Positions 1 to 7,437 of a DNA stretch of 64,000 nt are shown here, one piece after another. The stretch is from an uncultured Verrucomicrobia subdivision 3 bacterium. Its GTDB lineage: Bacteria; Verrucomicrobiota; Verrucomicrobiia; Limisphaerales; UBA11358. Numbering within the stretch: position 1 is the stretch's first letter; the number at the start of each line of letters is the position of its first letter. Under the pieces are notes generated by a model. The model ran no database searches. It was not told where the DNA came from and was given only the letters and a program-made list of their open reading frames with translations. The translations under genes and the position numbers were made by a program. The stretch spans positions 1 through 64,000 of the forward strand of contig CAIQKM010000108.1 of NCBI GenBank assembly GCA_903872345.1, read 5' to 3'.

Positions 1-13
1 ATTTACACGTTAG

Positions 14-604
14 TTGTATTTCGTCGCTGCGCGCACGTCTCCGCTCCACTCCGTTGCGCTCCGCGTGACGAACACCTCACTCAAAGAATCTTACTCGAAA
101 ACCTCACTTCCAGTTGACAACCCTCATAGGAGCTCCGGCGTCAGCTACGTGCAGAATTACCGGTTGAGCTGGCTGAATTCAAGCGGAGCCACCATCAGCG
201 CCATCGGCTACACCAGTTTCAGCGGCGGCAACGGCGCCTGGGCGCAGGTCGTCGTCACCAACCTCGTCGCCCCCGCCGGCACCGCCAAGGCGCTCATCGA
301 AATCTATGGCACCACCGGTGCCGTGCAAAGTGGCTATGGCGAAGTCTTGCTGGACGACCTCGCGCTCGGCCTGAACACCCCCGGCACCACCAACCTCCTG
401 GCCGTCACCGCGCACCCGGCCAATCAAATCACCTGGCGCTCGATCAGCACGGAAACCTATCAAGTCCAAGCCAGCACCAACGTCACCCCGGGCGCAACGT
501 GGACCAACCTCGGCAGCGCCATCCCCGGCGACGGCAGTGTCAAAACCGTGATCGATCCGGCGGTGTCATCGGCCAAGTTTTACCGCCTCACGCAGCAGCC
601 TTGA
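14..604 (+). pseudogene. C-terminal remnant of a secreted verrucomicrobial protein
   Basis: The frame opens with TTG directly after an in-frame TAG at 11-13, so the protein does not continue upstream in this frame. The first 40 or so codons look like spacer DNA rather than protein. From about residue 42 it reads as a beta-sandwich-like stretch, and it ends in a Y-x-V-x-A-S-T-N ... W-T-N-L ... F-Y-R-L module. The same kind of module closes three other secreted proteins in this window (ends at 29026, 33113 and 35124). No catalytic domain is visible. The most likely reading is the 3' end of a large exported protein whose 5' part was lost by rearrangement. It could instead be a short complete protein, but no signal peptide is seen. 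Confidence 0.5.
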
Positions 605-690
605 GCCAGCCGGGGTGCCGGGTATTTACGCAAAGGCGCAGTCGCAAAGGGGAAATATACTTCTACCAGTTGCATTTTGAAATCGCCTTG

Positions 691-717
691 GAGCAATGAC
701 CAAAGTGATATAGCGGC
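691..717 (+). repeat. Solo MITE end
   Basis: This stretch starts GAGCAATGAC and ends TATAGCGGC. It matches 23 of 27 positions of the left end of the MITE at 1388-1576. No matching right end was found in the following 500 bases, so it looks like a truncated copy or an isolated end. Confidence 0.55.
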
Positions 718-754
718 CTTATTTCATAACCCACACGGAACTCGCGTTTCTTCT

Positions 755-781
755 CCCTCTCCTCGCCCAACGAGGAGAGGG
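755..781. repeat. Perfect 11-bp hairpin repeat
   Basis: Arms CCCTCTCCTCG (755-765) and CGAGGAGAGGG (771-781) are perfectly complementary around a 5-base loop. There is no U-tract after it, so it is more like a REP-type palindrome than a terminator. Confidence 0.6.
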
Positions 782-1035
782 CCGGGGTGAGGAGCCGAGA
801 CTCAAAACCGGCCCGGCCCCATCCTCCATCCTCGCCCTCATGTTGCCCCGTAGGAGACGAGGTCACGAGACTCCATCTCATCCGCGAATCCCAACGGGAT
901 TCCGGCCCGAAGCCCATCGTGGCCCCATCCGTCCCCTCCTTTATGTGTTCTCTGTTCTTTGCTGTTAATACCCATTGCCGTTTGAAACTGCACTACGATC
1001 CCCGTACATCAGGGTTGCCCCCGCGAGGCGCGAGC

Positions 1036-1139
1036 GGAGCGCGGCGTTCACGCCGCTTCAGCGTCCATAATGAAGGCGGGCTGGCTCGTGCTGGCGCTTG
1101 ACCGTTTGGGTCATTGCAGCGGGCTGAAGCCCGCGCTCC
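1036..1139. repeat. GGAGCGCGG inverted-repeat element, copy 1
   Basis: The left arm GGAGCGCGGCGTTCACGCCG runs on to CTTCA (1036-1060). The right arm around GCGGGCTGAAGCCCGCGCTCC (to 1139) is its imperfect reverse complement. The unit is 104 bp, the same length as the copy at 7674-7777, with the same left arm and a different interior. Each arm is also a small hairpin. No transposase accompanies it. Confidence 0.75.
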
Positions 1140-1294
1140 TTCCGAGCCCGCCGCTGCCATTCCAAACTGGAAGTGGTTTTATGTGTTCTCTGTGATCTTT
1201 GCGGTTAAATGACGGACTACCTCATCTCCAACCGGCTCCGCAACCGCAACCCCATTGAATTCCTCGGCATCTGGGAGCGGCTCAACAACCCCGG

Positions 1295-1326
1295 TTTTAA
1301 TCCCATCGAATTCGATGGGATTAAAA
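1295..1326. repeat. Perfect 32-bp palindrome
   Basis: TTTTAATCCCATCGAA followed directly by TTCGATGGGATTAAAA is a perfect palindrome with no spacer, centred on an EcoRI-like GAATTC at 1308-1313. It lies inside the KilA-N remnant where the codons still spell the family's F-N-P-I-E-F-D-G-I-K segment. Confidence 0.85.
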
Positions 1327-1387
1327 AACAGGCGGGGCTGAATAGCTTCAAGCCAGTCTCGTCTATGCCAACGAAGCCGACCTGCTA

Positions 1388-1576
1388 GAGCAATGACAGA
1401 AATGATGTAGCGGCAGGCAGCGAGGATTTTTGGGGTTGGGCGAGGCTTTGGCGAAGGCGCAGGTTAAATAGAACCTTAAATAGAACCTGTAACTGAGCCG
1501 AAACGAAGCCCAACCCCAAAAAGACCGCTGTCGGCACGACTTGCAGCCTGCCGCTACAGCATTGCTGGAATTGCTC
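1388..1576. mobile_element. 189-bp MITE with 32-bp inverted ends and TA target duplication
   Basis: The ends GAGCAATGACAGAAATGATG... and the reverse complement of ...CAGCATTGCTGGAATTGCTC match at 28 of 32 positions when the flanking A is counted, including an identical GTAGCGGCAGGC inner block. TA at 1386-1387 and TA at 1577-1578 flank the element. Removing it restores the CTG CTA AAC GTG reading of the KilA-N family. TA duplication is typical of IS630/Tc1-mariner transposases, so this is best read as a non-autonomous derivative of such an element. No transposase gene lies in the window. A related solo end is at 691-717. Confidence 0.82.
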
Positions 1577-1883
1577 TAAACGTGGCCCTCTTTGGCCAGA
1601 CCGCCAGGCAGTGGCGCGACGCCCACCCCGACGCCGAGGGCAACCTCCGCGACCACGCCCCGCTGGAGCAGCTCGTCGTCCTGACCAATCTCGAAAGCCT
1701 CAACTCCGTGCTGGTCCGTCAAGGACTGTCCCAGCCGGAACGCCTGCTCAAGCTCAATGAAATCGCCATCACCCAGATGCGCTCGCTGCTGGCCGACCAC
1801 AATATCAAACGGCTGAAGTGATGGCCGCCCAATCGTCAATTCGCTCCGCCCCCCCCAAGGACTGAAAGTCCGTCATGTTATAG

Positions 1884-1915
1884 CCCAGGGTGAAACGCGC
1901 AGCGCAAGCCCTGGG
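1884..1915. repeat. CCCAGGG/CCCTGGG inverted-repeat element
   Basis: CCCAGGG (1884-1890) and CCCTGGG (1909-1915) flank an 18-base centre rich in GCGC. Partly complementary flanks (GTTAT before, ATAAC after) extend it. It sits exactly where the N-terminal part of the SIR2 gene should be, so it marks the edge of the deletion. Confidence 0.5.
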
Positions 1916-1949
1916 ACAATTGTCATAACGCGTCGTTATTTGGCCGGCT

Positions 1950-2324
1950 TCAACCAAGTATCGAGAGACACAACTTGACCCCTATGCTCAACTGGCATCC
2001 CATGCACGAAATGTCCTCCGACCAAGAGATGGCACGCAGCGAGTCCTTGCAGTCTGTGGTTACAAGTTTGGAGATTCGCACATCAACATCGAACTTGACC
2101 ATGCACTGCGTGAATCCCGAGACCTGACAATGGTCGTATTTTGGTCGGACGACACCTTGGATCTAACATTAAAGAATTGGCACGACGATGCTGCTGTTCG
2201 TGACCAAGTCTTGATCTACGGCAAACGCGGCTTTTGGCACGGCGACACCGTTGATTTAGCTACAGCCGATTTACCATGGTGGAAATTTGAAAACATTACG
2301 CGGTTACTCGGAGGTGAAAGATGA
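1950..2324 (+). pseudogene. SIR2-family protein, C-terminal stub (partner of HerA)
   Basis: In frame from about 1950 the translation reads T-K-Y-R-E-T-Q, then L-A-V-C-G-Y-K-F-G-D-S-H-I-N, and ends K-F-E-N-I-T-R-L-L-G-G. This is the C-terminal part of the SIR2-like NADase family (the G-Y-x-F-G-D-x-H-I-N segment is characteristic). An in-frame TAA at 1926-1928 and a repeat element lie just upstream. The N-terminal two-thirds of the Rossmann-type domain, with the catalytic His and the NAD-binding loops, is absent. Its stop overlaps the start of the HerA gene (ATGA at 2321-2324), the arrangement of SIR2-HerA anti-phage operons. The enzyme should be dead. A 64-residue product could start at ATG 2130. 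Confidence 0.75.
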
Positions 2325-4087
2325 GCACAGATCTACGCAATCCGAACGATACAATTGACAATCTCGCCATCGGCAAGATTATTGAAGTTGATGGTTCACA
2401 CATTGTTGCCGAACTTGAGCCAAATCTGTCTGAGCTTTCGCGCGTTTATGCAGGTGAGACGTATCCAATTGGCCAGTTCGGCTCGATTGTCAAAATCCAC
2501 TTCGGCCGGCGTCTCATCTTTGCTTTTGTCGGCCGCCTGCGCATGAAGGCGGAGTATGAAGCGGAACGTGGAATCACGCCGCAGGCTTCTGGCGACGAGC
2601 GCATCGTAGAAGCGGATCTCTTCGGCGAAGGAGAATGGGTTCTGGATTCTGCGGCTACCCCGCCCAAGTGGTCGTTGAAGTTTGAGCGCGGTGTTGCCAC
2701 ATATCCTCTCCCGCAGCAAACCGTTTACCTCACGCCCAAAGCCGAACTCCGCCATATCTACGGCCAGGGAAAGGGAAAGACGGTTCGCCTTGGGGAACAT
2801 GTCGGTTCGGGCGGAACACCCTGTTACGCTGAAATGAATGAGTTGCTTGGCAAGCACACGGCAATTCTTGGTTCAACTGGCGCAGGAAAATCAGGGGCAG
2901 TCGCAGCGATACTCCACAGCGTTCTTGAACGTGGGGCAACCGCTCCCCACCCAAAATGGCAGCCAACAATTATTATTCTCGACCCTCACAACGAATATGG
3001 AAGCGCTTTCCAGAATCACAAACGCCTCTCAACTGATGAAGGCACGTTGTCTCTGCCTTACTGGATGCTTAATTTGGACGAAACGATTGCCTTGTTTATC
3101 GGCAAAACTGAATACGCCGCGACGTCGCAATCCAATATCGTAAAAAACGCTTTACTCGCCGCGCGCCGAGCAGGCGCTCAGAAGATTCAAGGACTAGACA
3201 TCGCGAAATTGACGGTTGACGCACCTGTGCCCTACCTGCTTGGCGACCCTACTGGTTTAGATGAATTCGGAAAAGTGAATGGTGCAAATTACGATGTCGG
3301 TTTTGTTGGCGCGGTGAATGCTCAACGCCCAAACAACAGCAACAAAAAGGATCACGAAGATTACAACAAGGTCTTGAGAAAGTTGGATTCATTACTCAAA
3401 GATGGCCGCGTTCAATTCATGATGAAGCCATGGGACGGATTGGCCGACCCTCTTCCAGACGTTCTCGGACAATTGCTGGGCGGCGCGCAACCGTTACGCA
3501 TCGTCGATTTGTCGGGTGTGCCAAACGAAGTCGCTGGGACTGCAAGCGCGGCGATTGCACGAACACTTTTTCTGCTAAAGGTATGGCAAACCCCAGCGGA
3601 ACGAGAGGCCAGTCCCGTCCTGTTGGTGTGTGAGGAAGCTCATCGCTATGTGCCCAATGTCGGCGCAGCGCAATACGAAGCAGCTCAAGAAGCAGTGCGT
3701 CGGATAGCAAAGGAGGGCCGTAAATACGGGCTTGGGCTGCTCCTTGTCTCGCAACGGCCAAGTGAGGTTGAAGCGACCGTTCTCTCGCAGTGCAACAGTT
3801 GGGTGGTGCTTCGCATCACGAACGATGCTGACCGAGAACACGTTCGTTCCATCCTTCCGGACTCGATGGCTGGGTTGACTAAGATGCTGTCGGGATTGCG
3901 GCGACAGGAAGCGATTTTTGTTGGGCAGGCGGCTATGTTGCCATCGCGCATCATTGTGAGGACGCTTGCACAAGAACAACTTCCGAGGTCGCACGACATT
4001 GACTTCGACAGCGGATGGCAAAATGACGCGATGACCACGGAGCAGCTAAAAACAGTCGCCGGTCGTTGGCGTTACCAGCAACGATGA
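2321..4087 (+). CDS. herA: HerA-type ATPase of a SIR2-HerA defence pair
   Basis: This 588-residue HerA/FtsK-superfamily ATPase has an N-terminal barrel-like (HAS-barrel) region in residues 1-100. The Walker A motif G-S-T-G-A-G-K-S is at 184-191, and the Walker B-like V-L-L-V-C-E-E-A-H is near 433-441, followed by the conserved G-R-K-Y-G-L-G-L-L-L-V-S-Q-R-P block. HerA enzymes form hexameric DNA translocases. With SIR2 they form an anti-phage complex that depletes NAD or degrades nucleic acid after infection. The start overlaps the stop of the SIR2 stub by four bases, so the two were translationally coupled. The frame is full length and intact, but its partner is truncated, so it is probably an orphan. 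A housekeeping HerA role is less likely, since no NurA is nearby. Confidence 0.88.
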   Translation: MSTDLRNPNDTIDNLAIGKIIEVDGSHIVAELEPNLSELSRVYAGETYPIGQFGSIVKIHFGRRLIFAFVGRLRMKAEYEAERGITPQASGDERIVEADLFGEGEWVLDSAATPPKWSLKFERGVATYPLPQQTVYLTPKAELRHIYGQGKGKTVRLGEHVGSGGTPCYAEMNELLGKHTAILGSTGAGKSGAVAAILHSVLERGATAPHPKWQPTIIILDPHNEYGSAFQNHKRLSTDEGTLSLPYWMLNLDETIALFIGKTEYAATSQSNIVKNALLAARRAGAQKIQGLDIAKLTVDAPVPYLLGDPTGLDEFGKVNGANYDVGFVGAVNAQRPNNSNKKDHEDYNKVLRKLDSLLKDGRVQFMMKPWDGLADPLPDVLGQLLGGAQPLRIVDLSGVPNEVAGTASAAIARTLFLLKVWQTPAEREASPVLLVCEEAHRYVPNVGAAQYEAAQEAVRRIAKEGRKYGLGLLLVSQRPSEVEATVLSQCNSWVVLRITNDADREHVRSILPDSMAGLTKMLSGLRRQEAIFVGQAAMLPSRIIVRTLAQEQLPRSHDIDFDSGWQNDAMTTEQLKTVAGRWRYQQR

Positions 4088-4451
4088 ACGAAGCATCATA
4101 AAGGGGTGTCCATAATCCGGACTGATTTTGCCCCCCCGTCTTTAGAATCAAGGCAAAGCCACCGGGATGGGGTAAATATCACCTGTGCGATTGCATTTCA
4201 CGCGCTTCCGGGAGGAAGCGTGATCAATACAAAACGGGGACGAGCCGTCCCCGCCCCGGCGCGGGGTGGGGACGGCCCCGTAACCACTTCCCATTCCCGC
4301 CCCCGCCTCCGCGCGGCGGCATTGGATGTTGGCGGATTGGCGTCCGAACTAGCCCGCTTGACGGCGGCGGCTCTGTGCGGAAGATTCCCAAAAGGTGTCA
4401 GTCAATGTTTTTGACAACTCCCCTTGCCACCCGTTTGGCCGGGACACGGTT
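4088..4451. other. Gene-free spacer carrying direct-repeat copy 1
   Basis: No gene is seen. The stretch holds the first 123-bp direct repeat (4268-4390), preceded by a GC-rich tandem-like run (GGGGACG and GCCGTCCCC motifs at about 4230-4275). The flank before the repeat (GCATTTCACGCGC, then ACAAAACGGGGACG) also recurs before the second copy near 5520-5557. Confidence 0.6.
4268..4390 (+). repeat. 123-bp direct repeat flanking the Fic locus, copy 1
   Basis: It runs from GGGGACGGCCCCGT to AAGATTCCCA and matches 5557-5679 over the whole 123 bases with two differences (A/C after CCGT, and T/A in GAAC-T/A-AGCCC). Both copies have the same orientation, about 1.29 kb apart. Confidence 0.9.
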
Positions 4452-5197
4452 TCATGGGTTTTGCGGCGCGGCGGTAAATCGCTGTTGCCAGATTTGAATG
4501 AGCGGCTGCCAGTCGGCGCGGTCGGCGGCTTCCAGCGCCTGAAAGTAGGTTTGCCGGTCGGCTTCGGATTCCGGGGCCAGCGTGACGCGGGGCAAATCCA
4601 GCCGACGGAGCAGTTCCAGCAGGAACAGGCGGATGGTGCGGCCGTTGAAATCCTGAAACGGATGGATGCTCAGGAACCGGCCTTCGGCAAAGGCCAGCAA
4701 TTCCAAGGTGAAATCTCCGGGCGCGGCGGCGGCCGCCGGCCAGCGCGCCAGCAGATCCGCCCCGTAATTCCGCATGAGGACGGGGACCTGATGCGGTTGC
4801 GGCGGTGTGAGATTGCCCACCCGCACTTCGATGCTCCGCCACCGCCCAGCCCAATCAGGCACGAGGTCGTGGCAAATCCGGCGGTGAAATTCAGCGGGGA
4901 GTCGTTCGTCAGCCGGCCACGAATCAAATTCCGACTGGTAAAGGGAGGCTTCCACGCGCAAGACGCGCTCGGCCAGCAGCGGGGCTAATTCGGAATAGGC
5001 AAGGACGCCGCGAGCGGTTTCGATGAAACGGGTGGCGCGATCTGGTCGAGTATTTCTTGCAGGCGGTGCAACTCCACCGGTTCCTGCTCGAAGGCCATGC
5101 TCTGGGCCACATCCTGGGGAATGGCCTGCCAGCGCCGGCGGAGTTTGTCCGCCGCCGGGAGTTGGCGCCATGCTTGGATGGTCTCGATCCAGTTCAT
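4452..5197 (-). pseudogene. fic: Fic-family AMP-transferase with a frameshift
   Basis: Two reading frames together make one Fic protein. The N-terminal part, M-N-W-I-E-T-I-Q, starts at 5197 and runs to about 5040. The rest, R-F-I-E-T-A-R-G-V-L-A-Y onward, is in another frame to 4452. The core motif H-P-F-Q-D-F-N-G-R-T-I-R (complement of about 4632-4663) is the H-P-F-x-[DE]-x-N-G-R-x-x-R signature, with F in place of the usual first G. An S-x-x-x-E pattern (S-M-A-F-E-Q) near residue 33 resembles the autoinhibitory helix. Fic enzymes transfer AMP or related groups to target proteins. The start overlaps the stop of a 55-residue frame by one base. The shift near 5040 breaks the gene unless it is a sequencing error. 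It is flanked by 123-bp direct repeats. Confidence 0.8.
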
Positions 5198-5364
5198 CAG
5201 CCATAAGTTACCTCATGCAAACGGATTTTCAAGCCAGGAGAGCGGCATTCGGCGAATTGGGCGGCATCGGGCCAAGGCACAACCGCCAGCGGCTGCCATT
5301 GGACAGAGGATTCTGGCAGCGGTTTCCCGTTTTCATCTTCCGCAGTGTGCGCGTAAAATTTCAC
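5197..5364 (-). CDS. 55-residue frame coupled to fic; N-terminus resembles Cas3 HD proteins
   Basis: A GTG start at 5364 follows an AGGGAAA ribosome-binding-like run, and the stop shares one base with the fic ATG (TGATG), so the two are probably cotranscribed. The first 27 residues (K-F-Y-A-H-T-A-E-D-E-N-G ... W-Q-P-L-A) resemble the opening of Cas3-type HD nucleases. The remaining 28 do not continue that family. It may be a fossil fusion or a small unrelated protein, possibly an antitoxin by position, although it does not look like known Fic antitoxins. No cas genes or CRISPR array accompany it. Confidence 0.35.
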   Translation of the reverse strand: MKFYAHTAEDENGKPLPESSVQWQPLAVVPWPDAAQFAECRSPGLKIRLHEVTYG

Positions 5365-5681
5365 TTCAAATTTCCCTTTTTGGCTGCTTCAAATTCGTAT
5401 CGCTTTGGGGTTCTGACAACAAGCCATATTTGCGTCTATTTCATGTAAAAGATGGCCCGAAAAGGCGGCTCCCCATGCTTTTGACAACCAAAGGGGGGCA
5501 CACTCTATTTGCGACATTGCATTTCACGCGCCTCCGGAGGGAAGGCAAAACAAAACGGGGACGGCCCCGTCACCACTTCCCATTCCCGCCCCCGCCTCCG
5601 CGCGGCGGCATTGGATGTTGGCGGATTGGCGTCCGAACAAGCCCGCTTGACGGCGGCGGCTCTGTGCGGAAGATTCCCAAC
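5365..5681. other. Spacer with direct-repeat copy 2
   Basis: No gene is recognised. The distal part holds the second 123-bp direct repeat (5557-5679). The TA antitoxin frame opens three bases after the repeat ends. Confidence 0.55.
5557..5679 (+). repeat. 123-bp direct repeat flanking the Fic locus, copy 2
   Basis: It matches 4268-4390 over 123 bases with two differences and the same orientation. Upstream similarity (GCATTTCACGCGC and CAAAACGGGGACG) extends the relationship with small gaps. Confidence 0.9.
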
Positions 5682-5927
5682 GTGGTTCAGGTTCTTACTA
5701 CAAAAATAGATGATCGCTACCGTCCGGGTGCGTTGAACGGGTTGGTTGAACCCGGACAACGCTACCAGGTGGAAAGAATTTCCGACACGGAACTGCGGTT
5801 CCGCCTGTTGGTAGTCTCGGAACGTCCGCCCGCAACCATCGTGCGTGAAGGCGATTTGCTTGTGCTGGATTCCGACCGCGTGCTGACCCAGGCGGAGGTG
5901 GACAAAGCCCTTGAGGATTTTCCGTGA
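5682..5927 (+). CDS. Putative antitoxin of the PIN-domain toxin
   Basis: An 81-residue protein, from GTG at 5682, begins V-V-Q-V-L-T-T-K-I-D-D-R. It has an acidic C-terminal half with L-D-S-D-R-V-L-T-Q-A-E-V-D-K-A-L. Its TGA overlaps the GTG start of the PIN gene by four bases, the usual antitoxin-toxin layout. No named antitoxin family was recognised; a DNA-binding N-terminus and toxin-binding C-terminus would be expected. The start is uncertain because the direct repeat ends at 5679 and may have replaced the original 5' end and promoter. Confidence 0.55.
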   Translation: MVQVLTTKIDDRYRPGALNGLVEPGQRYQVERISDTELRFRLLVVSERPPATIVREGDLLVLDSDRVLTQAEVDKALEDFP

Positions 5928-6295
5928 TTTATCTTTTGGACGTGTCGGCGCTGCTGGCCTTGCTCTTGAGAAAACATCAGAACCATGACCGGATGCTGGA
6001 ATGGCAGGTCGGCAAGGAGTTGGCCCTTTGTCCGATTGTGGAACTTGGCTTCCTGAGAGTTTTCGTTTTGGTTTACAAAGCGAGGATGGACGAAGCCAGA
6101 AAAATTTTGGCTGATTTCAAGGAACGGAAGCAAATCCGGTTTCTGCCGGACAGCATCAGCGCGTTGGATGGCCACGCCGCACCCGATGCCAAAAAAAGCA
6201 CGGCCTGGTATCTGGCCAACTTGGCTCAAGCCCACGGCATGAAATGGGCCACGTTCGACACCCGTTCGGATCATCCCGCCGCCGAAGTGATTTAA
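5924..6295 (+). CDS. PIN-domain ribonuclease toxin, VapC-like
   Basis: This 123-residue PIN-domain protein has the acidic metal ligands in order: D6 in Y-L-L-D-V-S-A-L-L, the Glu in C-P-I-V-E-L-G-F-L-R, and Asp near the C-terminus in W-A-T-F-D-T. PIN toxins cut RNA (often tRNA or rRNA) with Mg and are blocked by a cognate antitoxin, here the overlapping gene upstream. GTG at 5924 is chosen because of the coupled overlap and because it puts the first Asp at the usual distance. The length is normal for the family and the gene is intact. Confidence 0.8.
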   Translation: MIYLLDVSALLALLLRKHQNHDRMLEWQVGKELALCPIVELGFLRVFVLVYKARMDEARKILADFKERKQIRFLPDSISALDGHAAPDAKKSTAWYLANLAQAHGMKWATFDTRSDHPAAEVI

Positions 6296-6742
6296 AAACT
6301 CCCAACAAAAAATCCTCCCCGGGCGCTTGCATTTTAAAACCCCGGTGCCATATTGATCCCGTTGGAAGTTTACATGGTAAACTCACCGTCACGGCCAAAT
6401 TCGCGCCCGGATGCCCCGCCCGCCCCTGTGGACTGCGGCGGCCTGACGCCGCATTGGCACCGGGAGCCCTGTCTCCCCGTCCAACGCACCGGCCGGCTCC
6501 CTCCGCCCGCAATCAGACCAAATCAAACCAAATCAAACCATGTCGTCCCTTTCGCGTATTTCGCGGTTACCCTCCGCGATCTCCGATTTCCGCTCAATCA
6601 AGGCAGAAAACCCCAGCAATCAAGGCTAATCGTGCCTAATCAAGCCTCATCAAGGCAAACGATGAATTATTTAATGGTCCTCCCGCCACCGGTTGCCATT
6701 TTTAATTTAGCCTTTAGCCTTCAGCATTGGGCCTTTTACCCC

Positions 6743-6979
6743 AAAACCCCTGTAATCGTGCCTCATCAAGGCATATCAAGGCATACGCCAAAAAAACCTA
6801 TCCCCCTTGAACACTCCTCAGGCGCTTGCAGGTTGCCATTGGGAATCTCCTGGCCCCATCCTCTTTGCGACTTTGCGACTCCGCGCCTTTGCGTTAAAAA
6901 AACCAGTCATCAAGGCCCAATCAAGGCAAAAACCCCTGTAATCGTGCTTAATCAAGCCTCATCAAGGCAAACGCCAAAA
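6743..6979 (+). repeat. Long direct repeat in the microrepeat region, copy A
   Basis: It opens AAAACCCCTGTAATCGTG, passes through GGAATCTCCTGGCCCCATCC, and ends at ACGCCAAAA. It matches 7199-7437 with only scattered substitutions and a few indels. Confidence 0.88.
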
Positions 6980-7198
6980 ATCCGCAGCGTGCCCGTCCCC
7001 GGGCGCGGCACCGACCCAACCTGCCAGCCGCCCCACCATGCCCGCAAATCCGGAATCCGGGAAGCAAGACCCGGTTTTCCCAAGCAATCAAACCAAATCA
7101 GACCAAATCAAACCATCTCGCCCGCTTTCACCTCGTTCGCGGTCCCCCCGATCTCCGAAACCCGAAATCCGTGCCCAATTCACCCCCAATCAAGGCAG

Positions 7199-7437
7199 AA
7201 AACCCCTGTAATCGTGCCTCATCAAGGCATATCAAGGCATCCGCCGAAAAAAAGCCTATCCCCCTCGAACGCTCCTCAGGCGCTTGCAGGTTGGCATTGG
7301 GAATCTCCTGGCCCCATCCTCTTTGCGACTTTGCGACTCCGCGCCTTTGCGTTAAAAAAACCAGGCATCAAGGCCCAATCAAGGCAAAAACCCCTGTAAT
7401 CGTGCTTAATCAAGCCTCATCAAGGCATCCGCCAAAA
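7199..7437 (+). repeat. Long direct repeat in the microrepeat region, copy B
   Basis: Second copy of the block at 6743-6979, in the same orientation. The similarity continues upstream in weaker form (AATCAAGGCAGAAAACCCC precedes both regions). Confidence 0.88.

Larger units (their letters stand above)
605..1208. other. Gene-free spacer with dispersed repeats
   Basis: About 600 bases with no convincing gene. It holds a lone MITE end (691-717), a perfect GC-rich hairpin (755-781), and a 104-bp element of the GGAGCGCGG inverted-repeat family (1036-1139). The phrase TTTATGTGTTCTCTGT occurs twice (near 940 and 1180), each time followed by a TTTGC-G/T-GTTAA run. The short open frames here have no family-like features. 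Confidence 0.6.
1209..1821 (+). pseudogene. KilA-N domain protein, broken by a deletion and a MITE
   Basis: The ATG at 1209 starts about 47 codons (to 1349) that read like the opening of KilA-N proteins (N-R-N-x-I-E-F-L-G-I-W-E, then F-D-G-I-K-K-Q-A-G-L-N-S-F). The family normally continues with the rest of the KilA-N fold. Here the sequence jumps, with a frame change near 1350-1354, to S-L-V-Y-A-N-E-A-D-L-L (1355-1387). That segment is split by the MITE at 1388-1576 and resumes in family order with N-V-A-L-F-G-Q at 1579, continuing to the stop at 1821. KilA-N proteins are DNA-binding proteins common in phages and mobile islands. The gene cannot make an intact product. Restoring it would need the MITE excised and well over 100 codons returned. 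Confidence 0.8.

Noticed and set aside
755-781. Rho-independent terminator
   Set aside because: A perfect stem but no T-run follows on either strand and no gene ends immediately before it.
1576-1839. Minus-strand 87-codon frame across the KilA-N remnant
   Set aside because: The plus strand reads as the family C-terminus; the minus frame is its shadow.
6353-7399. 348-codon open frame in the repeat region
   Set aside because: Its translation repeats exactly with the DNA duplication, has Pro/His/Gln-rich composition, no ribosome-binding site and no family features; the frame is open because the repeats lack stops.
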